Source of the DNA: Pandoraea anhela
GTDB taxonomy: Bacteria > Pseudomonadota > Gammaproteobacteria > Burkholderiales > Burkholderiaceae
DNA length: 64,000 bases
NCBI RefSeq assembly: GCF_902459655.1
Contig: NZ_CABPSB010000012.1
Coordinates: forward strand, 120,920-184,919
Reading direction: 5' to 3'
Shown here: piece after piece, positions 19,037-26,095 of the stretch
Layout: every line of letters starts with the position of its first letter
Numbering within the stretch: position 1 is the first letter of the stretch
Position numbers and translations under genes: made by a program
Notes under the pieces: model-generated
What the model saw: the letters and a program-made list of their open reading frames with translations, nothing else
Databases searched by the model: none
What the model was told of the DNA's origin: nothing

Positions 19037-19953
19037 CAGCGGCCTCCCGCAGACGTGCGCCATGGCGTGAGCCGCTGGCCGACGAACCGGATCAGGACGC
19101 TGCTGCCCATGCCCAGCAGCCCGATGATGAGCATGCCGACGACGATGTTGGGGTAGCGTTGCACGGTGTAAGACTCCCACGTGTAATAGCCGATCCCGAA
19201 CTGTCCGGAGATCATCTCGGCCGTCACGAGGCAAAACCATGAGGTGCCCATGCCGATGGCCAGCCCGGTGACGATGCCCGGCGCCGCGCCCGGCAGCACG
19301 ACTTCGCGCAGCACGTCCCAGCGCCCGGCGCCCAGACTCCGGGCCGAGGCGATCAGCCGGGCATCCACCGATTCGGTCCCGTGAATCGTGCCCAGCAGAA
19401 TCGGAAAGAGCGCGCCGGTGAAGGTGATGAAGATCATCGAGAGTTCGGACGACGGGAACATCAGAATGGCGAGCGGAATCCAGGCGACGGCCGGAATCGG
19501 ACGCAAGACTTCCAGTGGCGGCAGCAGCGCGATGCGCGCCCACGAGGCGCGGCCGATGGCGACGCCGCAGACGACGCCGATGATCGCCGCGATCACATAG
19601 CCCCACGCCACCCGTTGCAGGCTGCTCGCGAGGTGGTGCGCGAGCTTCGGTGATTGCAGCAGCGCCCACGCGGCATCCAGCGTTTGGGCAGGCGACGGCA
19701 CGTTTTCGAAATTCACGATGCCGAGATGGACACGATGTGTGGTGACCCAATGCCACGCCAGCACGCACACGGCGAGCGAGGCCCATTGCAGCACCACCTG
19801 GAGGGACCGCGAGCGGGGAAGTCTGCGGGTCCTCGCCGTTGTGCGCATTCGTGTGAAATTGGGGGCGACACTGGGTGCAACATTGGGTGCGACGCTGGGT
19901 GCGACGCTGGGTGCGATGTCTGGTGAGACGTCGGGTGCGAGCTTCGATGCCAT
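19036..19953 (-). CDS. Sulfonate/nitrate-type ABC transporter permease (SsuC/TauC-like)
   Basis: A 305-residue permease with about six membrane spans and the BPD loop ARSLGAGRWDVLREVVLPGA ahead of GIVTGLAIGMGTSWFCLVTAEM, a close match to the SsuC/TauC/NrtB pattern. The first ~35 residues are abnormal: a Ser/Asn-Val-Ala-Pro tetrapeptide repeat encoded by a 12-bp tandem DNA array. The chosen ATG at 19953 has GAGAGG upstream and lies 11 bp after the binding-protein stop; the frame opens earlier at 20103, inside the previous gene, and is not preferred. Confidence 0.87.
   Translation of the reverse strand: MASKLAPDVSPDIAPSVAPSVAPNVAPSVAPNFTRMRTTARTRRLPRSRSLQVVLQWASLAVCVLAWHWVTTHRVHLGIVNFENVPSPAQTLDAAWALLQSPKLAHHLASSLQRVAWGYVIAAIIGVVCGVAIGRASWARIALLPPLEVLRPIPAVAWIPLAILMFPSSELSMIFITFTGALFPILLGTIHGTESVDARLIASARSLGAGRWDVLREVVLPGAAPGIVTGLAIGMGTSWFCLVTAEMISGQFGIGYYTWESYTVQRYPNIVVGMLIIGLLGMGSSVLIRFVGQRLTPWRTSAGGR
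19861..19944 (-). repeat. In-frame 12-bp tandem array (seven units) in the permease N-terminus
   Basis: Seven consecutive 12-mers related to gggtgcgacgct on the plus strand. Read on the coding strand they give a Pro-Ser/Asn-Val-Ala-type tetrapeptide repeat at the cytoplasmic N-terminus. Because 12 is a multiple of 3, unit gain or loss changes length without frameshift. Confidence 0.8.
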
Positions 19954-19964
19954 GGCGACGCCTC

Positions 19965-21392
19965 TCAACGCGCGGCGAGCGGCGCCGGCTGACGCGCCCC
20001 GGCGAAGTCGAGCACCTGCGCGCCGTGTTTGTCTGCCCAGGTTTGCGCTTGCTGCTTGAGCAGGAAGGCGCTCAACTGGCCTTGCTTGTCGCGTGCAAAC
20101 CATGCCTGATGGCCCAGCAGCTTGATGCCGGAGTCGCGATCCTGCACGTAAAACGCACGCACCGGCTTGTTCTCGCGTTGCAGCTTGGCAAGGGCATCGA
20201 AAGCGTCTTCGGGCGATGCGTAGCTGCGCACCTTCGCTTCACCGCGGACCCAGATTTGCGCCACGCGCTCGAACCGGCTGATGGGTTTGCCGGTGGTGGC
20301 GTCGTTCGCTTTGAGCGGCAATTGCGCGTAATTGCGCAGCGCGGCGTCGTAGTCGAGCTTGTCCGCCTTGAAGGCGGCGCGCAAGTACCGGTCGTCGATC
20401 ACGGCGTTGGCATCGAAGTTGCCTTCGGCGCGACCCATCAGCCTGAGCGTGTCGAACGACGTCTGCACGGCTTTGCGATACTCCGGTTTCCACGTGAGGT
20501 CACGGGTTTGCAGCCCTAGCGGGCCATGAAACAGGTAATCGACTTCGGGCTCAACGCCAGTGACCGAGGCGATCAGTTCGCTGTACTTCTCCGGTTCGGC
20601 GTCGATCAGACGATTCGCTTCGATGACTGCGCGCAGATAGGCGACAACGATTTCGGGATAGCGCTCGGCGTAGGCCTTGCCGACGAGCGTGCCGTGCAGG
20701 GTCGGGGCGTCGGCTTGCGAGCCGTCATAGATCTTGCGTGCGAACCCCCGGTAGGGGAACAGCTCGGCGAAGGGCACGAAGTCGGCATGCGCGTCGATCT
20801 TGCGGGCCTGAAGCGCGGGGCCGGCGACCTCGGGCGCTTGCGTGATGATGTTAACGTCCTTGTCCGGATCCCAACCCTGTGCGGCCACGGCGCGCAGCAG
20901 CATGCCGTGGGCGGTGGACGCGAAGGGAACGGAGATCGTCTTGCCCTTGAGGTCGTCGAGCGACTGCACCGGCGAGTCGGTGGGCACGACGATGCCGTTG
21001 CCGCTGCCGTGCACGCTGCCGGACAGTACATTGATGAAGAGGCTCGGCTTGCCGGCCTTCGTCGTGGCGACGATGTTGTTCACGCCCGGGAAGTCTGCCA
21101 TCGATCCGAAGTCGAGTTTGCCCGCGACCATCTCGTTGGTAATCGGCGCACCGCTGGTGAAGTTTTTCCACTGGATGTCGTAGGTCACGTCCTTGTACTT
21201 GCCGTCGTGCGGCAGATATTTTTCGATCAGCTTGAGTTCGCGGATCAGCACACCGCCCGCGGCGGTATTGATCGTGGTGTCCTGCGTGCCGATCGCCACG
21301 CGAATGGTTTCGGCATGCGCGCTGGCGGCGAACAGCGGGCTGAGCGACATGAGCGCTGCGAGTGCGAGGGTGCTGAGGTGATGGCGGGTCAT
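19965..21392 (-). CDS. ABC transporter substrate-binding protein (NrtA/SsuA/TauA class)
   Basis: A 475-residue exported protein with a Sec signal peptide (hydrophobic core LALAALMSLSPLFAASA, cleavage near HAE-T at residue ~28). The mature N-terminus TIRVAIGTQDTTINTAAGG begins a type II periplasmic fold; KGKTISVPFASTAHGMLLRAV is the usual ligand-lobe segment. It is ~150 residues longer than SsuA/TauA and nearer in size to NrtA-type proteins, with an additional C-terminal domain containing AQIWVRGEAKVR. AAGGA precedes the ATG. It should bind the substrate later handled by the flavoprotein. The ligand (sulfonate, sulfate ester or other) is unknown. Confidence 0.85.
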   Translation of the reverse strand: MTRHHLSTLALAALMSLSPLFAASAHAETIRVAIGTQDTTINTAAGGVLIRELKLIEKYLPHDGKYKDVTYDIQWKNFTSGAPITNEMVAGKLDFGSMADFPGVNNIVATTKAGKPSLFINVLSGSVHGSGNGIVVPTDSPVQSLDDLKGKTISVPFASTAHGMLLRAVAAQGWDPDKDVNIITQAPEVAGPALQARKIDAHADFVPFAELFPYRGFARKIYDGSQADAPTLHGTLVGKAYAERYPEIVVAYLRAVIEANRLIDAEPEKYSELIASVTGVEPEVDYLFHGPLGLQTRDLTWKPEYRKAVQTSFDTLRLMGRAEGNFDANAVIDDRYLRAAFKADKLDYDAALRNYAQLPLKANDATTGKPISRFERVAQIWVRGEAKVRSYASPEDAFDALAKLQRENKPVRAFYVQDRDSGIKLLGHQAWFARDKQGQLSAFLLKQQAQTWADKHGAQVLDFAGARQPAPLAAR

Positions 21393-21485
21393 CGGTCGTC
21401 CTTGAGCGAGTTGTTATGCGCGGCGGTTGCCGTGGCGGCGGCGCAGACAGCCTTAAGACAGGCGGGGCAGTCTTGTCAGGGGGTG

Positions 21486-21731
21486 TCAGCGAAGCAGATA
21501 AGGAATCGCGACGTGAACGGCGCCGGTCGGGCAGTCCTTCTCGCAGGGCATGCAGTACCAGCATTCGTCGAACTTCATGAAGGCTTTGCCCGTCTCGGGA
21601 TCGATGGCGAGCAGATCCATCGGGCAGACGTCGATACACACGGTGCATCCCTTGTCGGCAATGCACTTGTCTTCGTCGATCGTCACGGGCACGCTGGAGC
21701 GCGATTGCGCGTCGCGGGGAACGAGGGCCAT
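21486..21731 (-). CDS. AprB-like ferredoxin with two [4Fe-4S] clusters
   Basis: An 81-residue ferredoxin with two cysteine sets: C23, C29, C32, C36 and C57, C60, C63, C67, each ending in Cys-Pro, consistent with two [4Fe-4S] clusters. The Cys-x5-Cys-x2-Cys-x3-Cys arrangement of the first set and the CWYCMPCEKDCPTGAV end recall the beta subunit of adenylylsulfate reductase, but it lacks AprB's ~60-residue C-terminal tail that wraps the alpha subunit. AGGA precedes the ATG. Lying 24 bp after the flavoprotein gene, it is the obvious electron partner. Direction of electron flow is unknown. Confidence 0.88.
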   Translation of the reverse strand: MALVPRDAQSRSSVPVTIDEDKCIADKGCTVCIDVCPMDLLAIDPETGKAFMKFDECWYCMPCEKDCPTGAVHVAIPYLLR

Positions 21732-21755
21732 AAGGGTTTCCTGAACGGTAGCGGG

Positions 21756-23534
21756 CTATGCGGTAAGGGTTTCGGCGGCGTGTTCGGTGGCGCTGTCTGC
21801 CGGATGGCGGGGCGCCGAAGCCGTGGCGACGCGCAGTCGCGAATACGCGCCGCGCTCGGTGTCGTCGACCGCCACGAGATAGGGCTCGACGGGCTTCTTG
21901 AACGACGTCATGGTGCCGTTCTCAGTCTGCTTCAGATGCGCGTGGCAGAACCACTCGGCATCGTTGCGCGCCGGATAATCGACCCGGTGGTGATACAGAC
22001 CCCATCGGCTCTCGGTACGGAAAAGCGAGGCGCGCGCCGCCATTTCGGCACAGTCGCGAATGGCCGCGACTTCCGCTGCGCGCATCAGTTCATGCGGATT
22101 GGCCGCGCTCAGCTGATCGATGTCCTCGCGAATCTCGTCGAAGCGCTGCAGGCCGATCTCCATGCGACGCGTGACTTTCGGCGGTTGCAGGTAATCGTTG
22201 ACGAAGCGCCGCAGTTTGTATTCGACCTGAGCCGGCGGCAGACCGTGGGCACGATGCAAGGGCGCGAAGACGCGCGTGCGTTCGGCTTCGACCTGCGCGG
22301 CGTCGATGGTGGCGAAATCGGTACCCGATACGCGCTCGGCCGCATGCTCGCCGGCGAACCAGCCGTAGGTGAAGGCGCCGAGCATGTAGTTGTGCGGCAC
22401 GGCAGCCATGTCGCCGGCGCAATAGAGGCCGGGCACCGAGGTGGCGCCATGCTCGTCGACCCATACGCCGGATGCGCTGTGTCCGCTGCAAAATCCGATC
22501 TCGGAGATGTGCATCTCGATCATGCGGGTGCGGTAATCGTTACCGCGCCGTGCATGGAAGCGGCCACGGCTGGGCCGCTCGTTCGTGTGCAGAATCGTCT
22601 CGATGGTCTGGATCGTTTCTTCTGCGAGATGGTCCAGCTTCAGGAAGACGGGACCATTGCCGCTCTGAAGTTCCTGATAGAACTCCCACATCATCTGACC
22701 GCTCCAGTAATCGCACTCGATGAAGCGCTCGCCGCTACCGTTGGCGGTGTAGCCCCCGAGCGGGCCGGTTACATAGGCGCAAGCCGGACCGTTGTAGTCC
22801 TTGATGAGCGGATTGATCTGGAAGCACTCGAGATTCGATAACTCGGCCCCGGCGTGATACGCCATGGCATAGCCGTCTCCGGCATTCGTAGGGTTCTCGT
22901 ACGTGCCCATCAGATAGCCGGAGGCGGGCAGGCCGAGGCGGCCGGCGGCGCCGCAGCACAGGATGACCGCCTTGGCGCGAATGACGTAGAAGTCGGCCGT
23001 GCGGCAGTCGAAGCCCATTACGCCGGCGATTTCACCGGAAGGGCCCGTAAGCAGGCGTGTCGCCACCACGCGGTTGGTGATCGCCACACGCGCGCGCTTG
23101 AGCTGACGATAGAGGATCTTCTTGACGTCGTGCCCTTCGGGCATCGGCAGGACATACGCGCCCATGTGATGCACCTTGCGCACGGCGTAGTCGCCTGTCT
23201 CGTCCTTCTCGAACTTCACGCCCCAGCGGTCGAGTTCTTCGATGGTGGTAAAGCTATGGCGCGCGTAGGCGAGTACCGTCGCCTGATTGACGATGCCGTC
23301 GTTGGCGACGGTGATTTCCTTGGTGTATTGCTCGGGCGTGGCGTGCCCGGGAATGACGGCATTGTTCAGCCCGTCCATGCCCATCGAGATGGCGCCACTG
23401 CGTTTGACGTGCGCCTTGTCGAGCAGCAGCACGCGGAGATTGGGGTTGCGCTGTCTGGCCTTGACGGCCGCCATGGGGCCGGCGGTGCCGCCGCCGATCA
23501 CGACGATGTCGTATTCGAGTTCGTGGGTCTGCAT
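21756..23534 (-). CDS. AprA-like FAD flavoprotein (fumarate reductase/adenylylsulfate reductase fold)
   Basis: A 592-residue member of the fumarate reductase/succinate dehydrogenase/AprA flavoprotein superfamily. The FAD dinucleotide fold is at residues ~10-40 (VVIGGGTAGPMAAVKA); the AprA-like KRSGAISMGMDGLNNAVIPG follows, then MPEGHDVKKIL, and the FAD-domain end GLYCAGDMAAVPHNYMLGAF. The C-terminal helical domain is present (ALFRTESRWGLYHHR-like RASLFRTESRWGLYH). True dissimilatory AprA reduces adenylylsulfate or oxidises sulfite; here no sat, aprM or dsr genes are adjacent, and the partner genes are an importer and a HEAT protein. I therefore call it AprA-like with substrate unknown. AAGGA precedes the ATG, and a perfect 16-bp palindrome lies 44 bp further upstream. 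Confidence 0.87.
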   Translation of the reverse strand: MQTHELEYDIVVIGGGTAGPMAAVKARQRNPNLRVLLLDKAHVKRSGAISMGMDGLNNAVIPGHATPEQYTKEITVANDGIVNQATVLAYARHSFTTIEELDRWGVKFEKDETGDYAVRKVHHMGAYVLPMPEGHDVKKILYRQLKRARVAITNRVVATRLLTGPSGEIAGVMGFDCRTADFYVIRAKAVILCCGAAGRLGLPASGYLMGTYENPTNAGDGYAMAYHAGAELSNLECFQINPLIKDYNGPACAYVTGPLGGYTANGSGERFIECDYWSGQMMWEFYQELQSGNGPVFLKLDHLAEETIQTIETILHTNERPSRGRFHARRGNDYRTRMIEMHISEIGFCSGHSASGVWVDEHGATSVPGLYCAGDMAAVPHNYMLGAFTYGWFAGEHAAERVSGTDFATIDAAQVEAERTRVFAPLHRAHGLPPAQVEYKLRRFVNDYLQPPKVTRRMEIGLQRFDEIREDIDQLSAANPHELMRAAEVAAIRDCAEMAARASLFRTESRWGLYHHRVDYPARNDAEWFCHAHLKQTENGTMTSFKKPVEPYLVAVDDTERGAYSRLRVATASAPRHPADSATEHAAETLTA

Positions 23535-23577
23535 GGTCCTTGGGCCATCGCCGTCGATGCATTTGATCCGTGCGGCA

Positions 23578-23593
23578 ACTTGTTATAACAAGT
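23578..23593. promoter_or_regulatory. Perfect 16-bp palindrome, operator for the HutC-type GntR regulator
   Basis: ACTTGTTA followed by its exact complement TAACAAGT. It lies 44 bp upstream of the flavoprotein ATG and between that gene and the GntR/UTRA regulator. HutC-subfamily regulators are known to bind palindromes of this length and form (for example DasR-type sites), so binding by the adjacent regulator is a strong inference. Confidence 0.75.
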
Positions 23594-23725
23594 AAGGACC
23601 TGATTGTAGGAGCGTGGTCTCCGAAGCGAAATGAATTGTTATTGCTTAGCTTTCGTCGCGCGGTGATAAGCCTTGCCGCATGCGGGTTGCGAGCAAGTCA
23701 TCGGGGGGGAAGCGCGTGTGTGCGC

Positions 23726-24508
23726 CTAGCGACGTTTGGGCGAGGGCTTCGGTGTCGCCGGATGCTCCCGGTCGACGCGCAGCCGGTACTGGAAGGTGTC
23801 GCCCCGAAAGTACAGAAACTCGAAATCGATGGGGCGCCCCTCCTTGTCGTGCGTCAGTCGCTCGATGCGCAGCAACGGGGCGCCCTCGGGGGTGCTGAGC
23901 GCGCTGGCGAGCGCGGCGTCGGCCTGAACGGCGTCGATGCTCAGGTCGGCGGACCCCAGCGGCACGGCACAGTCGTTCTCGAGAATGAGGAAGATGTCGC
24001 GCGTGACCAGATCGGCGCGCTGCAATTGACGCCCGAGTGCTTCGGGCAGATAGGTGATCTCGTACGACACCGGCGCGCGATTGAGCAGGCGTACCCGATG
24101 GATTTCCGTCACCGTCTCTCCTTCGTTCATGCCAAGCCGGTGCGCGACGTCGGCCGCCGCCGCGATGAACCGGAAGTGCACGACACGATTGACGATCTCG
24201 TGCCCCTGCCGCGACATGGCTTCCGCAAAGCCCTGAAGGGACGTCACGTTCTGGAACGCCTTCGGCTGGGAGACGAACGATCCCTTGCCATGCACCTTGA
24301 AGATCAGCCCCTCCTTCTGCAAGTCGCCCAGCGCCTGACGGATCGTAATGCGGCTCACGTCGAACATGGCCTGCAATTCGCTTTCCGACGGCATGCGGCT
24401 CAGCGGCTCGTAGTGCCCGTCCAGGATGCCGCTACGCAGCATGTCCTTGATTTGCGCGTAAAGCGGCACAGGCGAGTCCGGTTCGAGTTTCAGGCGGCGA
24501 GTGAGCAT
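23726..24508 (-). CDS. GntR family regulator, HutC subfamily (UTRA domain)
   Basis: About 260 residues: N-terminal GntR winged helix (LYAQIKDMLRSGILDG, MPSESELQAMFDVSRITIRQ ending in LGDLQKEGLIFKVHGKGSFV) and C-terminal UTRA effector domain (EIHRVRLLNRAPVSYEITYL; a final FLYFRGDTFQYRL). It is a one-component sensor for a small molecule, most likely the substrate or product of the operon in front of it. The gene is upstream of and co-oriented with the flavoprotein operon, separated by a spacer with the 16-bp palindrome. I use ATG 24508; a GTG at 24547 would add 13 residues, and neither has a clear ribosome site. Confidence 0.87.
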   Translation of the reverse strand: MLTRRLKLEPDSPVPLYAQIKDMLRSGILDGHYEPLSRMPSESELQAMFDVSRITIRQALGDLQKEGLIFKVHGKGSFVSQPKAFQNVTSLQGFAEAMSRQGHEIVNRVVHFRFIAAAADVAHRLGMNEGETVTEIHRVRLLNRAPVSYEITYLPEALGRQLQRADLVTRDIFLILENDCAVPLGSADLSIDAVQADAALASALSTPEGAPLLRIERLTHDKEGRPIDFEFLYFRGDTFQYRLRVDREHPATPKPSPKRR

Positions 24509-24666
24509 GGAAGGGGGGCGGAAGGACGTACCGACGGAGGGTGTCACGCACGGGGCGATGCACTGCGGGGATTATAGCGGGATGGGATGGGGCATGCCGC
24601 GAAGCGAGGGAGCGGGGGAGCCATCATGGGGCGATGACATCGGACCGCCGCGCGCCCCACAATGTG

Positions 24667-25281
24667 TCATGCGTTCTGCGCGAGCGATCTGAGCAGGGTG
24701 GACACCTTGTCCTTGCTCGTGGTTTGGACGCGTGAGATCAGTGCGTGGTCCACACGTTTCAGACCGTAGGTGCGCGAGATGTCCTCGTGCATGCGGCGCC
24801 AGAGATGCGTCGTCATTTCCGCATCGACCATGGCCCGGTGGGCCCGGCCGGTCTTAGGAAGCGCGAGCAATTCCGCCAGGCTGGAGAGCCGGTGATTCGT
24901 CGCGTGCGGATAGAGCCGTCTGGCGGTCAGCATCGTGCATGCGAAAGCGTGATCGGCGCGCGTGCCCAGCATGGCGAGTTCGGCTTGCCAGAAGCGTTTG
25001 TCGAAGCCCGCGTTGTGGGCGACGACCGGGCAGTTGCCGACGAACGCAGCCGCCTCGCGCATGACCTGAGCGACAGGCGGTGCCGACGCAATCATGTCGT
25101 TCGTGATCCCGGTGAGCGCTGCGACATCCGACGGAATACGACGCCCGGCGTTCATCAGGCTCTGATAACGGTCGACGATCTGCCCGTCGCGCAGGAGAAT
25201 GACGGCGATTTCCGTTGCCCGGTCGCCCTGCGTGGGCGAAAGGCCGGTGGTTTCGAAGTCTAGGATCGCGACTGTCTGCAT
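24667..25281 (-). CDS. 3'-5' exonuclease, DnaQ-like (DEDDh)
   Basis: A ~204-residue RNase T/DnaQ fold. Exo I motif is AILDFETTGL with catalytic Asp and Glu near residues 7 and 9; Exo II VVAHNAGFDKRFW; Exo III HRAMVDAEMT, where His and Asp complete DEDDh. It resembles the exonuclease domain of PolC/DNA polymerase III epsilon without the polymerase-binding tail, and is typical of stand-alone proofreading or repair nucleases. The frame opens at 25317, but ATG 25281 puts the Exo I motif at the usual place. No obvious operon partner. Confidence 0.8.
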   Translation of the reverse strand: MQTVAILDFETTGLSPTQGDRATEIAVILLRDGQIVDRYQSLMNAGRRIPSDVAALTGITNDMIASAPPVAQVMREAAAFVGNCPVVAHNAGFDKRFWQAELAMLGTRADHAFACTMLTARRLYPHATNHRLSSLAELLALPKTGRAHRAMVDAEMTTHLWRRMHEDISRTYGLKRVDHALISRVQTTSKDKVSTLLRSLAQNA

Positions 25282-25489
25282 ATGGCTTTTCAATGTGTGT
25301 CGTTCCGCTGCCGACATCGGGGTTCAAGTGGGCATCGGTGGCTGATTTTACAGGGCTTCGCCATTGCCCTGAATTCGGACGACGCCGCGCAAACTCCGCC
25401 GAAACTCCACGATGGGTTCATGGAGCGAGTCGCAGCGCCGCATACCATCTGCCGCGACTCCCGTCGACAACGGTCATTTCGCTCACATC

Positions 25490-25585
25490 ATGAAAACCAT
25501 CAAGGTTCTGTCCCGTATCACCGCTGCATTGTTTTGTGCTGCGTGGCTTTCCAACGCAGCGGCATCGCTGCCGACAACCCGATGA
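25490..25585 (+). CDS. Possible small exported peptide, 31 codons
   Basis: An ATG-initiated frame encodes a signal-peptide-like sequence (MKTIKVLSRITAALFCAAWL then SNAAASLPTTR) and stops. A +1 shift near 25570 would instead give a short tail with one cysteine (MICDER). It may be the beginning of a decayed exported protein or a genuine micropeptide. The ribosome site is weak. Confidence 0.3.
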   Translation: MKTIKVLSRITAALFCAAWLSNAAASLPTTR

Positions 25586-25628
25586 TTTGCGACGAGCGAT
25601 AAGTGTGCCCGGTTCGAAGGCAGACAGA

Positions 25629-25955
25629 TTACTTTCTGAAATAGGACTTCTTGCCGTTATCGGCATAGCAGAACGTGCCGCCTCGCGGACCGGTGCAATA
25701 CCGCCCCGATCGGCAATCGCACTCGCTGGCGGAGGCCTGGGAAGGGGCCCGGGGTGTCATGGCCGGCGCCGTAGGGCCGGGCATCGAGCAAATGCGTTTC
25801 GACGCGCTGATCGAACCGTCGCGGCAAAGAAATTGGTCGCCGAGGCAACGATCGATGCCGCCTTTGCTGCCGGAGCATGGATAGTTACGGGAGTTAGCCG
25901 GCCCTGAGAAACCTACCGCCAGCAGTAGCGATGCAAGACACGTGATTGTTCTCAT
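25629..25955 (-). CDS. Small cysteine-rich exported protein with CSGSKGG motif (YdcA-like)
   Basis: A 108-residue precursor from ATG 25955 with a Sec signal peptide (TITCLASLLLAVGFSGPANS) and then YPCSGSKGGIDRCLGDQF, LCRDGSISASKRIC. The CSGSKGG...C...C.DGSISASK..C pattern matches small exported proteins I recall as YdcA-like; function unknown. A Pro/Ala-rich linker leads to a second cysteine-rich part (ECDCRSGRYCTGPRGGTFCY). Eight or more cysteines in the mature region suggest disulfides in the periplasm. The frame opens at 26009, but the upstream residues do not look like a signal peptide. Confidence 0.6.
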   Translation of the reverse strand: MRTITCLASLLLAVGFSGPANSRNYPCSGSKGGIDRCLGDQFLCRDGSISASKRICSMPGPTAPAMTPRAPSQASASECDCRSGRYCTGPRGGTFCYADNGKKSYFRK

Positions 25956-26007
25956 TGTTTTCAGGTGCGAGTGGTACGGCGTGACGCGGAAGTGTCGAGC
26001 AATGCTC

Positions 26008-26048
26008 AAAAAAAGGCGCCGCGGGCCATTGGCCAGCGGCGCTTTTTT
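26008..26048 (-). terminator. Rho-independent terminator of acnB (symmetrical)
   Basis: Stem GCGCCGC / GCGGCGC (26016-26022, 26036-26042) with an A-tract on one side and a T-tract on the other, so it can act in both directions. It lies 48 bp past the acnB stop codon on the minus strand. Confidence 0.88.
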
Positions 26049-26095
26049 ATCAGATCATAACGGCGTCGAGATCACGCCGTCATCCGACGTCACAC

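Noticed and set aside
19037-19786. 250-codon N-terminal extension of the ABC ATPase
   Set aside because: It overlaps the permease gene out of frame; the TGATG junction at 19034-19038 gives the true start.
20526-22841. 771-codon plus-strand frame
   Set aside because: Antisense to the ABC binding protein, ferredoxin and flavoprotein, all of which have clear motifs; composition again His/Arg/Gly-rich.
17151-24508. Dissimilatory sulfate-reduction or sulfur-oxidation apr locus
   Set aside because: No sat, qmo, aprM or dsr genes are adjacent and the ferredoxin is shorter than AprB, so the canonical role is not claimed.
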